Shown here: one piece after another, positions 46,990 through 57,184 of the stretch
Numbering within the stretch: the first letter of the stretch is position 1
Layout of the letters: each line of letters begins with the position of its first letter
Assembly (NCBI RefSeq): GCF_003149535.1
Contig: NZ_QGDB01000001.1
Coordinates: forward strand, 772,173-836,172
Reading direction: 5' to 3'
From: Falsochrobactrum shanghaiense
GTDB lineage: Bacteria > Pseudomonadota > Alphaproteobacteria > Rhizobiales > Rhizobiaceae
Length of the DNA: 64,000 bases
The notes under the pieces: generated by a model
Database searches by the model: none
Seen by the model: the letters and a program-made list of their open reading frames with translations, nothing else
What the model was told of the DNA's origin: nothing
Position numbers and translations under genes: made by a program

Positions 46990-47883
46990 TTAGTTTTCTT
47001 CCGTTTTCTTCAGGGCCTCGGCCAGCGATGATTTGGCGGAACCGGGTTTGAGCGGCTTTTGCTGCGATTCATGCGGGGCCCAGCCCGAAAGCCAGATGGT
47101 CGAGAAAGTGGCGCGGATGCGTCCGTCGGGGTCGCTGAAACGCTCGGCATAGATTTCGGCTGCGCGCAGGAACAGCCGTCTGGAAACGGGTTTGCGCGAG
47201 CGGTCGCGCAGCACGTTCTGCATGCCCATGGCGCGCAGGTCGGCCATCAGGTTGAAGAGCGAATCATAGCGTACGGTCACGTTTTCGACATCGGTTACGG
47301 GAAGCGCGAAACCGGCCCGCTGCAAAAGTCCGCCCACATCGCGCACATCGGGGAAGGGAAAGACGCGCGGTGATGCACCGCCGGTCAGCTCGATTTCGGC
47401 CTGCAACAGGCTTTCGCGCAATTCGCCAAGGGTTCCGCTGCCGCTCAGGGCTGCCAGAAACAGGCCGTCCGGCTTGAGCGCGCGCGCAATCTGGATCATC
47501 GCGCCCGGCGTATCGTTGGTCGCATGCAGCGACATGAGCGAGACGATCAGGTCGGCGCTTGCTTGTTTGAGCGGCAGGAACTCCTCATCGCCGACGATTG
47601 CCGCAAAGGGGCCTTTCAAAAAACTTGCATCCTGTTCGATGCGCAGGATCAGATCGGCCTTGCCGGAACGGGCGATAGCTGCGGCAGCAAGCCCGTTATG
47701 TCCGGCGAGATCGATGGCAACCGCAAAATGGCGCTCGACCGCATCCAGCCGGTCTTCGAGATCTTCGGTGGTACGGCCCAGCAGGAAGTCCGCCCCCGGA
47801 TCGGCGCGCGCAAAGGCACGGCGGCGAAATGCGAGCAGGAGTTCGCGGTCGAAAATCGCGCTTTCGGGAGTGGGAGCGGCCAT
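46990..47883 (-). CDS. NDUFAF5-like SAM-dependent methyltransferase
   Basis: 297 residues. FDRELLLAFRRRAFARADPGADFLLGRTTEDLEDRLDAVERHF precedes a methyltransferase core, SLMSLHATNDTPGAMIQIARALKPDGLFLAALSGSGTLGELRESLLQAEIELTGGASPRVFPFPDVRDVGGLLQRAGF. This layout matches human NDUFAF5, a complex I assembly factor that hydroxylates an Arg of NDUFS7. It often is annotated BioC, but no bio gene is near. Divergent from comF across 77 bp. The complex I role is inferred. Confidence 0.83.
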   Translation of the reverse strand: MAAPTPESAIFDRELLLAFRRRAFARADPGADFLLGRTTEDLEDRLDAVERHFAVAIDLAGHNGLAAAAIARSGKADLILRIEQDASFLKGPFAAIVGDEEFLPLKQASADLIVSLMSLHATNDTPGAMIQIARALKPDGLFLAALSGSGTLGELRESLLQAEIELTGGASPRVFPFPDVRDVGGLLQRAGFALPVTDVENVTVRYDSLFNLMADLRAMGMQNVLRDRSRKPVSRRLFLRAAEIYAERFSDPDGRIRATFSTIWLSGWAPHESQQKPLKPGSAKSSLAEALKKTEEN

Positions 47884-47960
47884 GGAATTCTGTCTTCTCT
47901 TTCGGGCATGTGCCTGTAAACTGGGTCAGTGTTAAATGCATTCGAACGGGGGCGAATGCA

Positions 47961-48752
47961 ATGGTGGATGACGACAGGCCGCATCACGGCTTGCTGCATA
48001 TATTGCGCACAAAAGGGCTGGGCATCATGCGTGATGCCTTGCGCCATGGCACGAATTTGCTGTTTCCAGCCAGTTGTGCGGGGTGCCGGATGCAGGTTTC
48101 CCAGCCGGGAACGCTCTGCCCGCAATGCTGGTCGCAATTGCGTTTTATCGAAAAGCCCTATTGCCCGGTGCTTGGTATTCCGTTCAATCATGATTTTGGC
48201 GAGAACTTCATGAGTGCGGAAGCCATTGCCGACCCGCCGCCATTTCGCCGGTTGCGCTCGGCGGTGCAACATGACGGGGCTGCGCAACGCATGGCGGTCT
48301 CGCTCAAGTTTCATGATCGCACTGATCTTGCGCCATGGATGGCGCGCTGGATGCAGCGCGCAGGGCGTGAACTGCTCGATGATTGCGATGTGGTGGTGCC
48401 GGTGCCGCTGCATCGCTGGCGGATGTGGCAGCGGCGCTTCAATCAATCGGCGGAACTGGCGCGCGCGCTGGCGCGCCTGAATGAAAAGCCTTTTGCGCCG
48501 GAAGCGTTGAAACGCGTGCGCCGGACGCAACAGCAGATCGGCCTTGGCCTCAAGGAGCGCAGGCGCAATGTCGATGGCGCTTTTCGTGTTCCCAAGGAAA
48601 GTGAAATTCTCGTGCGCGGGCGGCGGGTTTTGCTGGTGGATGATGTTTATACGACCGGAGCTACGGTCAAAGCTGCCACACGCGCGCTTTCGCGCGGCGG
48701 GGCGGCGAGTGTGGACGTGCTCACCTTCAGCCGTGTCCTGCCGGAAACGTGA
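47961..48752 (+). CDS. comF: ComF-like phosphoribosyltransferase-fold protein
   Basis: 263 residues from ATG 47961. Two Cys pairs near the N-terminus (CAGC and CPQC) should form a zinc site; the C-terminus has the PRTase motif VLLVDDVYTTGATV and RRTQQQIGLGLKERRRNVDGAF. ComF family members take part in DNA uptake in competent bacteria and in genome maintenance elsewhere. Natural competence here is not implied. Conserved next to grxC. Confidence 0.9.
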   Translation: MVDDDRPHHGLLHILRTKGLGIMRDALRHGTNLLFPASCAGCRMQVSQPGTLCPQCWSQLRFIEKPYCPVLGIPFNHDFGENFMSAEAIADPPPFRRLRSAVQHDGAAQRMAVSLKFHDRTDLAPWMARWMQRAGRELLDDCDVVVPVPLHRWRMWQRRFNQSAELARALARLNEKPFAPEALKRVRRTQQQIGLGLKERRRNVDGAFRVPKESEILVRGRRVLLVDDVYTTGATVKAATRALSRGGAASVDVLTFSRVLPET

Positions 48753-48817
48753 AAATCGAAAGGGCTTCCAGATCAGGCCGTTGCTGCCTATATAGGGAGT
48801 AACGAATGGAGTTTTTC

Positions 48818-49084
48818 ATGGTCGATATTACCATCTATACGCGTCCCGGCTGCCCCTATTGCATCCGTGCCAAGGAGCTTCTCACAGCCAAGGGCGCGCA
48901 ATTTAATGAAATCGTTGCGAGCGATTCGCCGCAACTGCGCGCCGAAATGCGAGAGCGTTCGGGCCGCAACACATTTCCGCAGATTTTTGTCGGTTCCGTC
49001 CATGTCGGCGGTTGCGACGATCTTTTCGCGCTCGACGCTCAGGACAAGCTCGACGGCCTGCTTGCAACCGGCGAATTGAAATAG
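48818..49084 (+). CDS. grxC: Glutaredoxin 3
   Basis: 88 residues from ATG 48818; an in-frame ATG at 48806 would add four. Active site CPYC in IYTRPGCPYCIRAKELL, the glutathione-binding TFPQIFVG and the end motif VGGCDDLFAL are present. Dithiol glutaredoxin reduces protein disulfides with glutathione. It lies 65 bp after comF and 10 bp before a nitrilase gene. Confidence 0.95.
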   Translation: MVDITIYTRPGCPYCIRAKELLTAKGAQFNEIVASDSPQLRAEMRERSGRNTFPQIFVGSVHVGGCDDLFALDAQDKLDGLLATGELK

Positions 49085-49094
49085 GATCAGCACG

Positions 49095-49949
49095 ATGAGC
49101 AGTTTTCGCGCAGCAGCAATCCAGATGCGTTCGGGGACCGATATTGCCCGCAATGTTGCTGATCTGGAAAAACTGGTCGCCGAGGCGGCAGGCAAAGGCG
49201 CACAATATGTGCAGACGCCGGAAATGACCGGCGCGCTGGTGCGCGACCGGCAAGCGCTGTTTGCGAGCCTGCGCGACGAGGCCAATGATCCGGTGTTCAA
49301 GGCGGCATCGGCGCTTGCCAAAAAGCATGGCATTTTTGTGCATATCGGCTCGACGGCCATTGCTGCGGGTGACGGCAAGATCGCCAATCGCGCCGCGATT
49401 TTTGCGCCTTCGGGCGAGAAGATCGCGACCTATGACAAGGTGCATATGTTCGATGTCGATCTCGACAATGGCGAAAGCTGGCGCGAATCGGCGACCTATG
49501 AACCGGGCAGGGAAACGGTGATCGCCGATCTGCCTTTCGCCCGGCTGGGCATGGCCGTCTGTTACGATATTCGTTTTCCGCAGCTTTTCCGAGCGCAGGC
49601 GCTCAATGGCGCCAATGTGATTACGGCTCCGGCTGCCTTCACACGGCAGACCGGTGAGGCGCACTGGCATGTGTTGCAGCGTGCGCGCGCCATCGAGAAT
49701 GGTGCATTCCTGATTTCGGCAGCACAAGGCGGCGTGCATGAAGATGGCCGTGAGACCTATGGCCATTCAATCATCGTTTCGCCGTGGGGCAAGGTTCTGG
49801 CGGAAGCCGACCATGATGAGCCGGGCGTGATCGTCGCAGATATTGACGTGAGCGAAAGCGCTGCTGCGCGCGCCAAGGTGCCGAACCTGAAAAATGCGCG
49901 GGAGTTTTCGGTCAGGATCGCTGCCGCAGAAAAGAAAGAGGACGCATAA
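49095..49949 (+). CDS. Carbon-nitrogen hydrolase (Nit1-like)
   Basis: 284 residues. The Glu-Lys-Cys triad is visible: Glu in the TPEMTG region, Lys in YDKVHMFDVDL, and Cys in GMAVCYDIRFPQLFRAQ. The Nit1 branch repairs deaminated glutathione in other organisms, which suits its position right behind grxC. Substrate is inferred. Followed by the DUF1178 gene after 3 bp. Confidence 0.88.
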   Translation: MSSFRAAAIQMRSGTDIARNVADLEKLVAEAAGKGAQYVQTPEMTGALVRDRQALFASLRDEANDPVFKAASALAKKHGIFVHIGSTAIAAGDGKIANRAAIFAPSGEKIATYDKVHMFDVDLDNGESWRESATYEPGRETVIADLPFARLGMAVCYDIRFPQLFRAQALNGANVITAPAAFTRQTGEAHWHVLQRARAIENGAFLISAAQGGVHEDGRETYGHSIIVSPWGKVLAEADHDEPGVIVADIDVSESAAARAKVPNLKNAREFSVRIAAAEKKEDA

Positions 49950-49952
49950 TCC

Positions 49953-50378
49953 ATGATCCGCTTTTCGCTTCATTGCGATCACGGCCATGAATTCGAGGGC
50001 TGGTTTCGCGACAATGCCGACTTCGACCGGCAGGCGGAAATGCAGCTCGTTTCCTGCCCCGTCTGCAACTCGCCGCATGTGGGAAAATCCTTGATGGCGC
50101 CTGCGGTTTCCACCAGCCGGACCAAGGAGAAAATGACGCTGGCGCTGGGCGATGCGCAAAAGCAGGCGCTGGACGAAATGCGCGAACTCAGCCGCAAGGT
50201 GCGTGAAAACGCCGATTATGTCGGAGATAAATTCGCTGAGGAAGCGCGCAAGATTCATTTCGGAGAAACCGAGGCGCGCGGCATCTATGGCGAAGCCTCG
50301 CGTGAGGATGTGAGTTCGCTGCTTGAGGATGGCGTCGAAGTTATGCCGCTTCCAATCTTCCCCGAAGACCAGAACTGA
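49953..50378 (+). CDS. DUF1178 family protein
   Basis: 141 residues. N-terminus MIRFSLHCDHGHEFEGWFRDNADFDRQ, with CPVC at about 36-39; C-H and C-P-V-C suggest a small zinc ribbon. The DUF1178 C-terminal HFGETEARGIYGEAS is typical. Function unknown. Three bases after the nitrilase gene, so part of the comF-grxC-nit set. Confidence 0.87.
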   Translation: MIRFSLHCDHGHEFEGWFRDNADFDRQAEMQLVSCPVCNSPHVGKSLMAPAVSTSRTKEKMTLALGDAQKQALDEMRELSRKVRENADYVGDKFAEEARKIHFGETEARGIYGEASREDVSSLLEDGVEVMPLPIFPEDQN

Positions 50379-50406
50379 TGTTCAGCCAGTGCGGGAGGCG
50401 GAGCGG

Positions 50407-51288
50407 ATGAGCCTCTTGAATTCCGCGCTGTTCCTGCTGCTTGCGACTGGTACGCTTCTTGGCCTTATCCTGCCCTTGGGCAAGATTGCCGCCGAAGCGG
50501 GCGTTCCGCCTGCCATGTGGACATTTCTGGTTTCGGCAAGTGCGGGAACCATTTTGCTTGCGGCTTTGCTGCTGCAAAAAAGGAGCATCGGCTTTTCCGG
50601 CGGCAGGCTGCGCTATTATGTCTGCACCGCCATTATTTCCTATGCCTTGCCCAATCTGCTGATTCTTTCGGCCATTCCGCGCCTTGGAGCGGGTTTTACC
50701 GGCATCATGTACACGCTCTCGCCGGTGATCACTTTGCTGATTTCGATGAGCTTCGGCCTGCGCCGCCCCAATGCGCTTGGCATTGCGGGGATTGCGGTCG
50801 GTTTTGTTGGCGCGGTGATGGTGGCGCTGACGCGGGGCGAGGTCGGCAAGCCTGCCGATCCGCTCTGGGTCGCGGCAGCACTGCTCATCCCCGTGCTGCT
50901 GGCGATCGGCAATGTCTACCGGACGCTCGACTGGCCCAAAAATGCCGGGCCGACCGAGCTTGCGGCAGGAAGCCATCTGGCCGCGGCGCTAATGCTTTTG
51001 GGCGGAATTTTCCTGTTCACCGGAGATTTCCCGGTTCAGACATTTGCGCTGGTTCCCGGAGCTACGCTGGCGCAGGCTATCGCGTCGGCGGGCATGTTTG
51101 CGCTGTTCTTCCGCTTGCAGGCGGTGGGCGGGCCGGTCTATCTGAGCCAGATCGGCTATGTCGCGGCAGCGCTGGGTCTGATTTCAGGCACGCTGTTTCT
51201 GGGTGAGCACTATCCGCCGCTCACATGGATGGGAGCAGCAGTCATCGCCATCGGTGTGACCATGACCACCCGTGCGCAAAAACGTTGA
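50407..51288 (+). CDS. EamA/DMT family permease
   Basis: 293 residues from ATG 50407 (GGGAGGCGGAG upstream). Ten hydrophobic segments in two EamA repeats; KIAAEAGVPPAMWTFLVSASAGTILL and the matching second half are seen. Probably exports small metabolites; the substrate is unknown. It lies 28 bp after the DUF1178 gene. Confidence 0.85.
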   Translation: MSLLNSALFLLLATGTLLGLILPLGKIAAEAGVPPAMWTFLVSASAGTILLAALLLQKRSIGFSGGRLRYYVCTAIISYALPNLLILSAIPRLGAGFTGIMYTLSPVITLLISMSFGLRRPNALGIAGIAVGFVGAVMVALTRGEVGKPADPLWVAAALLIPVLLAIGNVYRTLDWPKNAGPTELAAGSHLAAALMLLGGIFLFTGDFPVQTFALVPGATLAQAIASAGMFALFFRLQAVGGPVYLSQIGYVAAALGLISGTLFLGEHYPPLTWMGAAVIAIGVTMTTRAQKR

Positions 51289-51299
51289 AGAAACGCTGA

Positions 51300-52046
51300 T
51301 TATTCCGGGCGTTCCGCCAGCACCATATAGTTCACATCCATATCGCGCGAACGGTTCCAGCTATCGGCCAGCGGATTGTAGCTCACGCCGACCTTGTCGA
51401 TAAGGCGCAGGCCTGCTTTGGAAAGAGCGGTTTCGAGTTCCTGCGGGCGCACCAGCTTTTCATATTGATGGGTTCCGCGCGGGAGCCAGCGCAGCACATA
51501 TTCCGCACCAAGAATGGCCAGCGCATAGGCTTTGGGCGTGCGATTGATGGTGGCGACGAACATCAGCCCGCCGGGCTTCACCATTTCGCTGGTCGCCGAC
51601 ATGAAGAGATCAACGTCGGAGACGTGTTCGACAACTTCCATATTGAGAACCACGTCGAATTTTTCGCCCGCTTGCGCCAGCGCTTCCGCCGTGGTGGCGC
51701 GATAATCAATGTCGAGCCTGCTTTGTGCGGCGTGGATTTTCGCCACTTCGATATTGGTTTCGGAAGCATCCGCGCCGATCACCGTTGCGCCAAGCCGCGC
51801 CATGGGTTCGCAAAGAAGCCCGCCGCCGCAGCCTATATCGAGCAGGCGCAGCCCCTCGAAAGGGCGGGGGCTGTTGGGGTCTCGTGCGAATTGGGCGCAG
51901 AGTTTTTCCTTGATATAGGCAAGGCGCGTGGGATTGAACTTGTGCAGCGGACGGAATTTGCCCTGCGGGTCCCACCATTGCGCGGCGATGCGCGAGAAAT
52001 GCTCGATCTCGGAAGCGTCGATGGTGGTGCGGGCGGCGTCGGTCAT
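51300..52046 (-). CDS. ubiG: Ubiquinone biosynthesis O-methyltransferase UbiG
   Basis: 248 residues from ATG 52046; 24 further residues upstream are rejected because the family starts near here. SAM motif [20 protein letters not shown], the segment [31 protein letters not shown] at the N-terminus and [16 protein letters not shown] [15 protein letters not shown] identify UbiG, which performs both O-methylations of ubiquinone. Divergent from lysC over about 230 bp. Confidence 0.95.
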   Translation of the reverse strand: MTDAARTTIDASEIEHFSRIAAQWWDPQGKFRPLHKFNPTRLAYIKEKLCAQFARDPNSPRPFEGLRLLDIGCGGGLLCEPMARLGATVIGADASETNIEVAKIHAAQSRLDIDYRATTAEALAQAGEKFDVVLNMEVVEHVSDVDLFMSATSEMVKPGGLMFVATINRTPKAYALAILGAEYVLRWLPRGTHQYEKLVRPQELETALSKAGLRLIDKVGVSYNPLADSWNRSRDMDVNYMVLAERPE

Positions 52047-52273
52047 GTCATTCTCCTGCGGGCGGCGGCATGCAGTCCTGCTCTCAAGGTAGCGTGTGAT
52101 TGTCAAGGAGCAAATCATTTTCCTGATTTGCGATCTGCTGAGGGCGGGGGCGAATCACAGTCTTGCGAAATGCAGGCAATTTCGTTATGTGACCCCCGGG
52201 TTTGTCCGTCGCAATAAAGTAATGTTTGAACGGGCAGGAATGAAATTTATCAAAAGACGGGACGTATCCTTAA

Positions 52274-53545
52274 ATGGCGCGCATCGTGATGAAATTCGGC
52301 GGCACTTCGGTGGCCGATCTGGAACGCATCTATAATGTGGCGCGCCACGTCAAACGCGAGGTCGATTCCGGCAATCAGGTGGCGGTCGTTGTCTCGGCCA
52401 TGGCCGGAAAGACCAATGAGCTGGTCGGCTGGGTGCAGAACATGCCCAAAGTATGCGGCGCAAGCTCGCCGATCTATGATGCGCGCGAATATGATGCGAT
52501 CGTTGCCTCGGGTGAACTGGTGACGAGCGGATTGCTGGCAATCGCGCTGCAATCGATCGGCGTCGATGCGCGGTCGTGGCAGGGTTGGCAAATTCCGATC
52601 AAGACCGACAATTCGCATGGCGCTGCGCGCATTCAGGAAATCGACGGCGCCGAAATCATCCGCCGCATGGAAATGGGGCAGGTCGCAGTCGTCGCCGGTT
52701 TTCAGGGCGTGGGCCCGGATAATCGCGTGGCAACATTGGGCCGCGGCGGCTCGGATACATCGGCTGTCGCCATTGCCGCCGGCGTGAAGGCCGACCGCTG
52801 CGACATTTATACCGATGTGGATGGCGTTTATACCACCGATCCGCGCATCGAACCCAAGGCCAAGCGCCTTTCGCGCATTACTTTTGAAGAAATGCTGGAA
52901 ATGGCTTCGCTGGGCGCCAAGGTCTTGCAGGTGCGTTCGGTCGAGCTTGCCATGGTACACAAGGTTCGCACCTTCGTGCGTTCCAGCTTTACGGACCCCA
53001 ATGCGCCGGGCATGGACGATCCGATCAACCCGCCCGGAACACTTATTTGCGACGAGGAAGAAATCGTGGAACAGCAGGTCGTCACAGGAATCGCCTATGC
53101 GAAGGATGAGGCGCAGATTTCGCTCCGGCGTGTCAATGACCGCCCCGGTGTTTCTGCCGCCATTTTCGGGCCGCTGGCGGAAGAATATATCAATGTCGAC
53201 ATGATCGTTCAGAACATATCCGAGGACGGCTCCAAGACCGACATGACCTTTACCGTGCCATCAGGGGATCTGGACAAGGCCGTCCGGGCGCTGGAACGGG
53301 CCAAGGCGGAAGTCGGCTTCGATACGATCCAGTCCGAATCGGGTCTGGCCAAGATCTCGGTGATCGGCATCGGCATGCGCTCGCATGCGGGCGTGGCGGC
53401 GACGGCGTTCAAGGCGCTGGCCGAAAAGGGCATCAATATCCGCGCCATCACCACATCGGAAATCAAGATTTCCATCCTGATCGACGGCCCCTATGCGGAA
53501 CTTGCCGTGCGCACGCTGCACGGCGTCTACGATCTGGATAAATAA
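52274..53545 (+). CDS. lysC: Aspartate kinase
   Basis: 423 residues. Catalytic start MARIVMKFGGTSVADLERI, the nucleotide-binding GRGGSDTSAVA, and DVDGVYTTDPRI. Two ACT regions in the C-terminus (about 265-420) carry feedback control. It phosphorylates aspartate for lysine, threonine, methionine and diaminopimelate. ubiG lies upstream in the opposite direction. Confidence 0.96.
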   Translation: MARIVMKFGGTSVADLERIYNVARHVKREVDSGNQVAVVVSAMAGKTNELVGWVQNMPKVCGASSPIYDAREYDAIVASGELVTSGLLAIALQSIGVDARSWQGWQIPIKTDNSHGAARIQEIDGAEIIRRMEMGQVAVVAGFQGVGPDNRVATLGRGGSDTSAVAIAAGVKADRCDIYTDVDGVYTTDPRIEPKAKRLSRITFEEMLEMASLGAKVLQVRSVELAMVHKVRTFVRSSFTDPNAPGMDDPINPPGTLICDEEEIVEQQVVTGIAYAKDEAQISLRRVNDRPGVSAAIFGPLAEEYINVDMIVQNISEDGSKTDMTFTVPSGDLDKAVRALERAKAEVGFDTIQSESGLAKISVIGIGMRSHAGVAATAFKALAEKGINIRAITTSEIKISILIDGPYAELAVRTLHGVYDLDK

Positions 53546-53565
53546 GCATCTCTTGAAAAATATTG

Positions 53566-53605
53566 GCCGCACGCGGAAAAGGGCGTGCGGCGGGCAGGTT
53601 TTTCG
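53566..53605 (+). terminator. Possible terminator after lysC
   Basis: GCCGCACGC/GCGTGCGGC stem with a purine loop; the T-run begins 7 nt after the stem, so it is weaker than the others. Confidence 0.45.
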
Positions 53606-53747
53606 AGCTTGTCGATTTTTATGACGAATTCGCTAGACCTTCGTGTCAAAAATGCTCACAAAGGATTTGGCGTAACGCTTCGCAAGCGGGTAATGGGAAT
53701 CGGCTTTGCGACAAGCCATGCCCAACCTTGAGGAGCCCCTGACGATC

Positions 53748-56018
53748 ATGCGCGATCTGACAACCGGTCCCCGCGTGCTGCTGAAGCGGTTGCGCGAATT
53801 GATGGCGGAGCCGCTGGAGCCGCAGGAACGCCTTGACCGGATCGTCCGTGAAATCGCGCAGAACATGGTCGCGGAAGTCTGCTCCTTCTATATATTGCGC
53901 GCCGATGGCGTGCTCGAACTCTATGCCACCGAAGGTCTCAACCCGCAGTCGGTCCATCTGGCGCAATTGCGCCTCGGACAAGGTCTGGTCGGCACGATTG
54001 CCGCAAGCGCGCGCCCTCTCAACCTGACGGATGCGCAAGGGCATCCGGCCTTCGCCTATCTGCCGGAAACGGGCGAAGAAGCCTATAATTCGTTTCTCGG
54101 CGTTCCGGTGCTTCGCGCCGGCCGCACTTTGGGCGTTCTTGTCGTTCAGAACAGGACCAAACGTGCTTATCGCGAGGATGAAGTCGAAGCGCTTGAAACC
54201 ACGGCAATGGTTCTGGCCGAGATTATCGCGACAGGCGACGGACTGCGGCTTGCGCGTCCGGGAATCGAGCTGGATCTGGGACGACCCATGAGCGTGAGCG
54301 GCATGGCGCTGAATGACGGTATCGGGCTGGGGCATGTGGTGCTGCATGAACCGCGCATCGTCGTCACCAATCTCTTCAACGAAGACAGCCAGGCCGAACT
54401 CAACCGGCTGGACGAGGCGCTGGGTTCGCTGCGCATTTCCATCGACGACATGCTTTCGCGCCGCGATGTGGCGATCGAGGGCGAGCATCGCGAGGTGCTG
54501 GAAGCCTATCGCATGTTCGCGCATGATCGCGGCTGGGTGCGGCGTCTGGAAGAGGCTATTCATAATGGTTTGACGGCGGAAGCCGCAGTCGAAAAAGTGC
54601 AGAGCGACACCCGCGCGCGCATGATGCATCTGACCGATCCCTATATGCGCGAGCGGCTGTCGGATTTCGATGATCTCGCCAACCGCCTGCTGCGCCAGTT
54701 GATGGGGCGGGACATCAAGACCATCGCCGAATCTCTGGCCAAGGATGCAATCATCGTCGCCCGCTCGATGGGGGCTGCGGAACTGCTCGACTATCCGCGC
54801 GAGCGGCTGCGCGGCGTGGTGCTGGAAGACGGCGCCGCCACCAGCCATGTGGTGATCGTGGCGCGCGCCATGGGCATTCCCGTCGTCGGGCAGGCCAAGG
54901 GTGCGGTCTCCATGGCGGAAAACAGCGATGCGGCCATTGTCGATGGCGATGAGGGCATCGTTCATCTGCGACCGCAGACCGATGTGGAAACGGCCTATGC
55001 CGAGAAGGTGCGCTTTCGCGCGCGGCGGCAGGCGCTCTATCGCGAATTGCGCGACCAGCCCTCCGTCACGCAGGACGGCGTGGATATTTCCCTGCTGATG
55101 AATGCGGGGCTTCTGGTCGACCTGCCGCAGCTTGCCGCTTCGGGGGCTGCGGGTATCGGGCTTTTCCGCACCGAACTCCAGTTCATGGTGGCGTCGACTT
55201 TTCCGCGCGCCGAACAGCAGGAGCGGCTTTACCGCTCGGTGATCGAGGCGGCGGGCAACAAGCCGGTGACGTTCCGCACGCTCGATATTGGCGGCGACAA
55301 GGTGCTGCCTTATTTCCGCACGACCGTACATGAGGAAAATCCGGCGCTTGGCTGGCGCGCTATCCGCCTGACGCTCGACCGCCCCGGCCTGCTGCGCACG
55401 CAGTTGCGCGCGCTTTTGAAAGCGGCGGGCGGTTGCGAATTGCGCCTCATGCTGCCCATGGTCACGGAAGTGAGCGAAGTGAAGGCGGCACGCGAGATCA
55501 TCGAGCGCGAAGTCCGCCATCTGTCGCGCTTTGCCCATGCCCTGCCGCTCAATCTCAAGCTGGGGGCAATGGTCGAGGTGCCTGCACTTTTGTGGCAGCT
55601 CGATGAGTTAATGTCGATTGTGGATTTCGTTTCGGTCGGCTCCAACGACCTGTTCCAGTTCCTGATGGCGGTGGACCGGGGAAATTCGCTGATCACCGAT
55701 CGTTTCGACCAGCTGTCACCGGCCTTCCTGCGCACGCTTCGTCATATTGTCGATGCCGGTCGTCGCCATGGCAAGCCGGTCACGCTTTGCGGCGAAATGG
55801 CCGGGCGCACGCTTACCGCAATGGCGCTGGTGGGGCTGGGTTTCCGCTCGATTTCCATGTCGGCGGCGGCCATCGGCCCGGTCAAAGCCATGCTGGGCGC
55901 GCTCGATGCAGGCAAGCTCAATGCCTTGCTGCTTGAGGAACTCGACAAGCCCAATACGGCGCATTCGCTGCGTGAATTGCTGCTGGTGTTTGCGGAAGAG
56001 AACGATATTCCATTATAG
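53748..56018 (+). CDS. ptsP: PTS-Ntr phosphoenolpyruvate-protein phosphotransferase
   Basis: 756 residues from ATG 53748, chosen because GAGGAG precedes it; ATG 53718 and TTG 53706 would add 10 or 14. An N-terminal GAF domain (about 20-160) is fused to enzyme I: phosphohistidine in GAATSHVVIVARAMGIP, then a PEP-binding TIM barrel with GIGLFRTELQFM and LCGEMAG. It starts the nitrogen PTS relay to NPr and EIIA-Ntr. The GAF domain may sense glutamine or 2-oxoglutarate. Downstream come prfA and prmC. Confidence 0.94.
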   Translation: MRDLTTGPRVLLKRLRELMAEPLEPQERLDRIVREIAQNMVAEVCSFYILRADGVLELYATEGLNPQSVHLAQLRLGQGLVGTIAASARPLNLTDAQGHPAFAYLPETGEEAYNSFLGVPVLRAGRTLGVLVVQNRTKRAYREDEVEALETTAMVLAEIIATGDGLRLARPGIELDLGRPMSVSGMALNDGIGLGHVVLHEPRIVVTNLFNEDSQAELNRLDEALGSLRISIDDMLSRRDVAIEGEHREVLEAYRMFAHDRGWVRRLEEAIHNGLTAEAAVEKVQSDTRARMMHLTDPYMRERLSDFDDLANRLLRQLMGRDIKTIAESLAKDAIIVARSMGAAELLDYPRERLRGVVLEDGAATSHVVIVARAMGIPVVGQAKGAVSMAENSDAAIVDGDEGIVHLRPQTDVETAYAEKVRFRARRQALYRELRDQPSVTQDGVDISLLMNAGLLVDLPQLAASGAAGIGLFRTELQFMVASTFPRAEQQERLYRSVIEAAGNKPVTFRTLDIGGDKVLPYFRTTVHEENPALGWRAIRLTLDRPGLLRTQLRALLKAAGGCELRLMLPMVTEVSEVKAAREIIEREVRHLSRFAHALPLNLKLGAMVEVPALLWQLDELMSIVDFVSVGSNDLFQFLMAVDRGNSLITDRFDQLSPAFLRTLRHIVDAGRRHGKPVTLCGEMAGRTLTAMALVGLGFRSISMSAAAIGPVKAMLGALDAGKLNALLLEELDKPNTAHSLRELLLVFAEENDIPL

Positions 56019-56102
56019 CGAAGAATATTGCTGATAGAATGGGTGCCGCGGACAGGCGGCATTTGTCGCGCGTATCTGCGCGCTGCCAAAAGATTTTAGG
56101 AC

Positions 56103-57182
56103 ATGACGATGATCGCATTGCCGCAGGACCGGATGGACCAGCTTTTGAAGCGGTTTTCCATGATTGAAAGCCAGATGGCCGACAATCCGGATTCCGAAAC
56201 CTATGTAAAGCTGGCTTCCGAATATTCCGAGCTTCAGGATGTTGTCGGTAAAATCCGCGAACTGAGCGAAGCGCGAAGTGAAGCGCATGATCTGATGGCG
56301 ATGCGCGACGATGCGGCGACGGATGCGGAGATGCGCGCGCTGGCCGACGAGGAACTGCCGCAGGTGGAAGGCCGCATCGAGGAACTGGAGCAGGAGGTGC
56401 AGATCCTGCTGCTGCCCAAGGATGCCGCCGACGAGAAGAATGCCATTCTTGAAATCCGCGCAGGCACGGGCGGGCTTGAGGCCGCACTTTTTGCGGGCGA
56501 TCTTTTCCGCATGTATGAGCGTTATGCCAGTGAAAAAGGCTGGCGCGTCGAACTGGTATCGGCCAGCGAAGGCGATGCGGGCGGCTATAAGGAAATCATC
56601 GCCACGGTTTCGGGCCGGGGCGTGTTCTCGAAGCTCAAATTCGAATCGGGCGTGCATCGCGTGCAGCGGGTGCCGGAAACCGAAGGCGGCGGGCGCATTC
56701 ACACTTCCGCAGCTACCGTCGCCGTGCTGCCGGAGGCCGCAGACATCGATATAGAAATCCGCAATGAGGATATTCGCATCGATACGATGCGCGCATCGGG
56801 CGCGGGCGGGCAGCACGTCAATACCACCGATTCGGCGGTGCGCATCACCCATATTCCCACGGGTCTCATGGTGGTGCAGGCAGAAAAATCGCAGCATCAG
56901 AACCGCGCGCGCGCCATGCAGATCTTGCGTGCGCGCCTTTACGACATGGAACGGCAGAAAGCTGAAAGCGAGCGCTCGGAAGCGCGGCGCAGCCAGGTCG
57001 GATCGGGCGATCGTTCGGAGCGCATCCGTACCTATAATTTTCCGCAAGGGCGCGTTACCGACCATCGCATCAACCTGACGCTCTACAAGCTCGACCGGGT
57101 GATGGAGGGTGAACTCGACGAATTGATCGATGCGCTGATCTCCGATCATCAGAGCGCACTTCTGACCGAACTGGGCGCATAG
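56103..57182 (+). CDS. prfA: Peptide chain release factor 1
   Basis: 359 residues. GGQ in [25 protein letters not shown]; the stop-codon recognition tripeptide P-x-T reads PET in [18 protein letters not shown]. It terminates translation at UAA and UAG. Its methyltransferase prmC starts 2 bp downstream, the usual arrangement. Confidence 0.98.
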   Translation: MTMIALPQDRMDQLLKRFSMIESQMADNPDSETYVKLASEYSELQDVVGKIRELSEARSEAHDLMAMRDDAATDAEMRALADEELPQVEGRIEELEQEVQILLLPKDAADEKNAILEIRAGTGGLEAALFAGDLFRMYERYASEKGWRVELVSASEGDAGGYKEIIATVSGRGVFSKLKFESGVHRVQRVPETEGGGRIHTSAATVAVLPEAADIDIEIRNEDIRIDTMRASGAGGQHVNTTDSAVRITHIPTGLMVVQAEKSQHQNRARAMQILRARLYDMERQKAESERSEARRSQVGSGDRSERIRTYNFPQGRVTDHRINLTLYKLDRVMEGELDELIDALISDHQSALLTELGA

Positions 57183-57184
57183 GC

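Noticed and set aside
53646..55538. 630-residue minus-strand frame
   Set aside because: Antisense to ptsP, whose GAF and enzyme I motifs are unmistakable.
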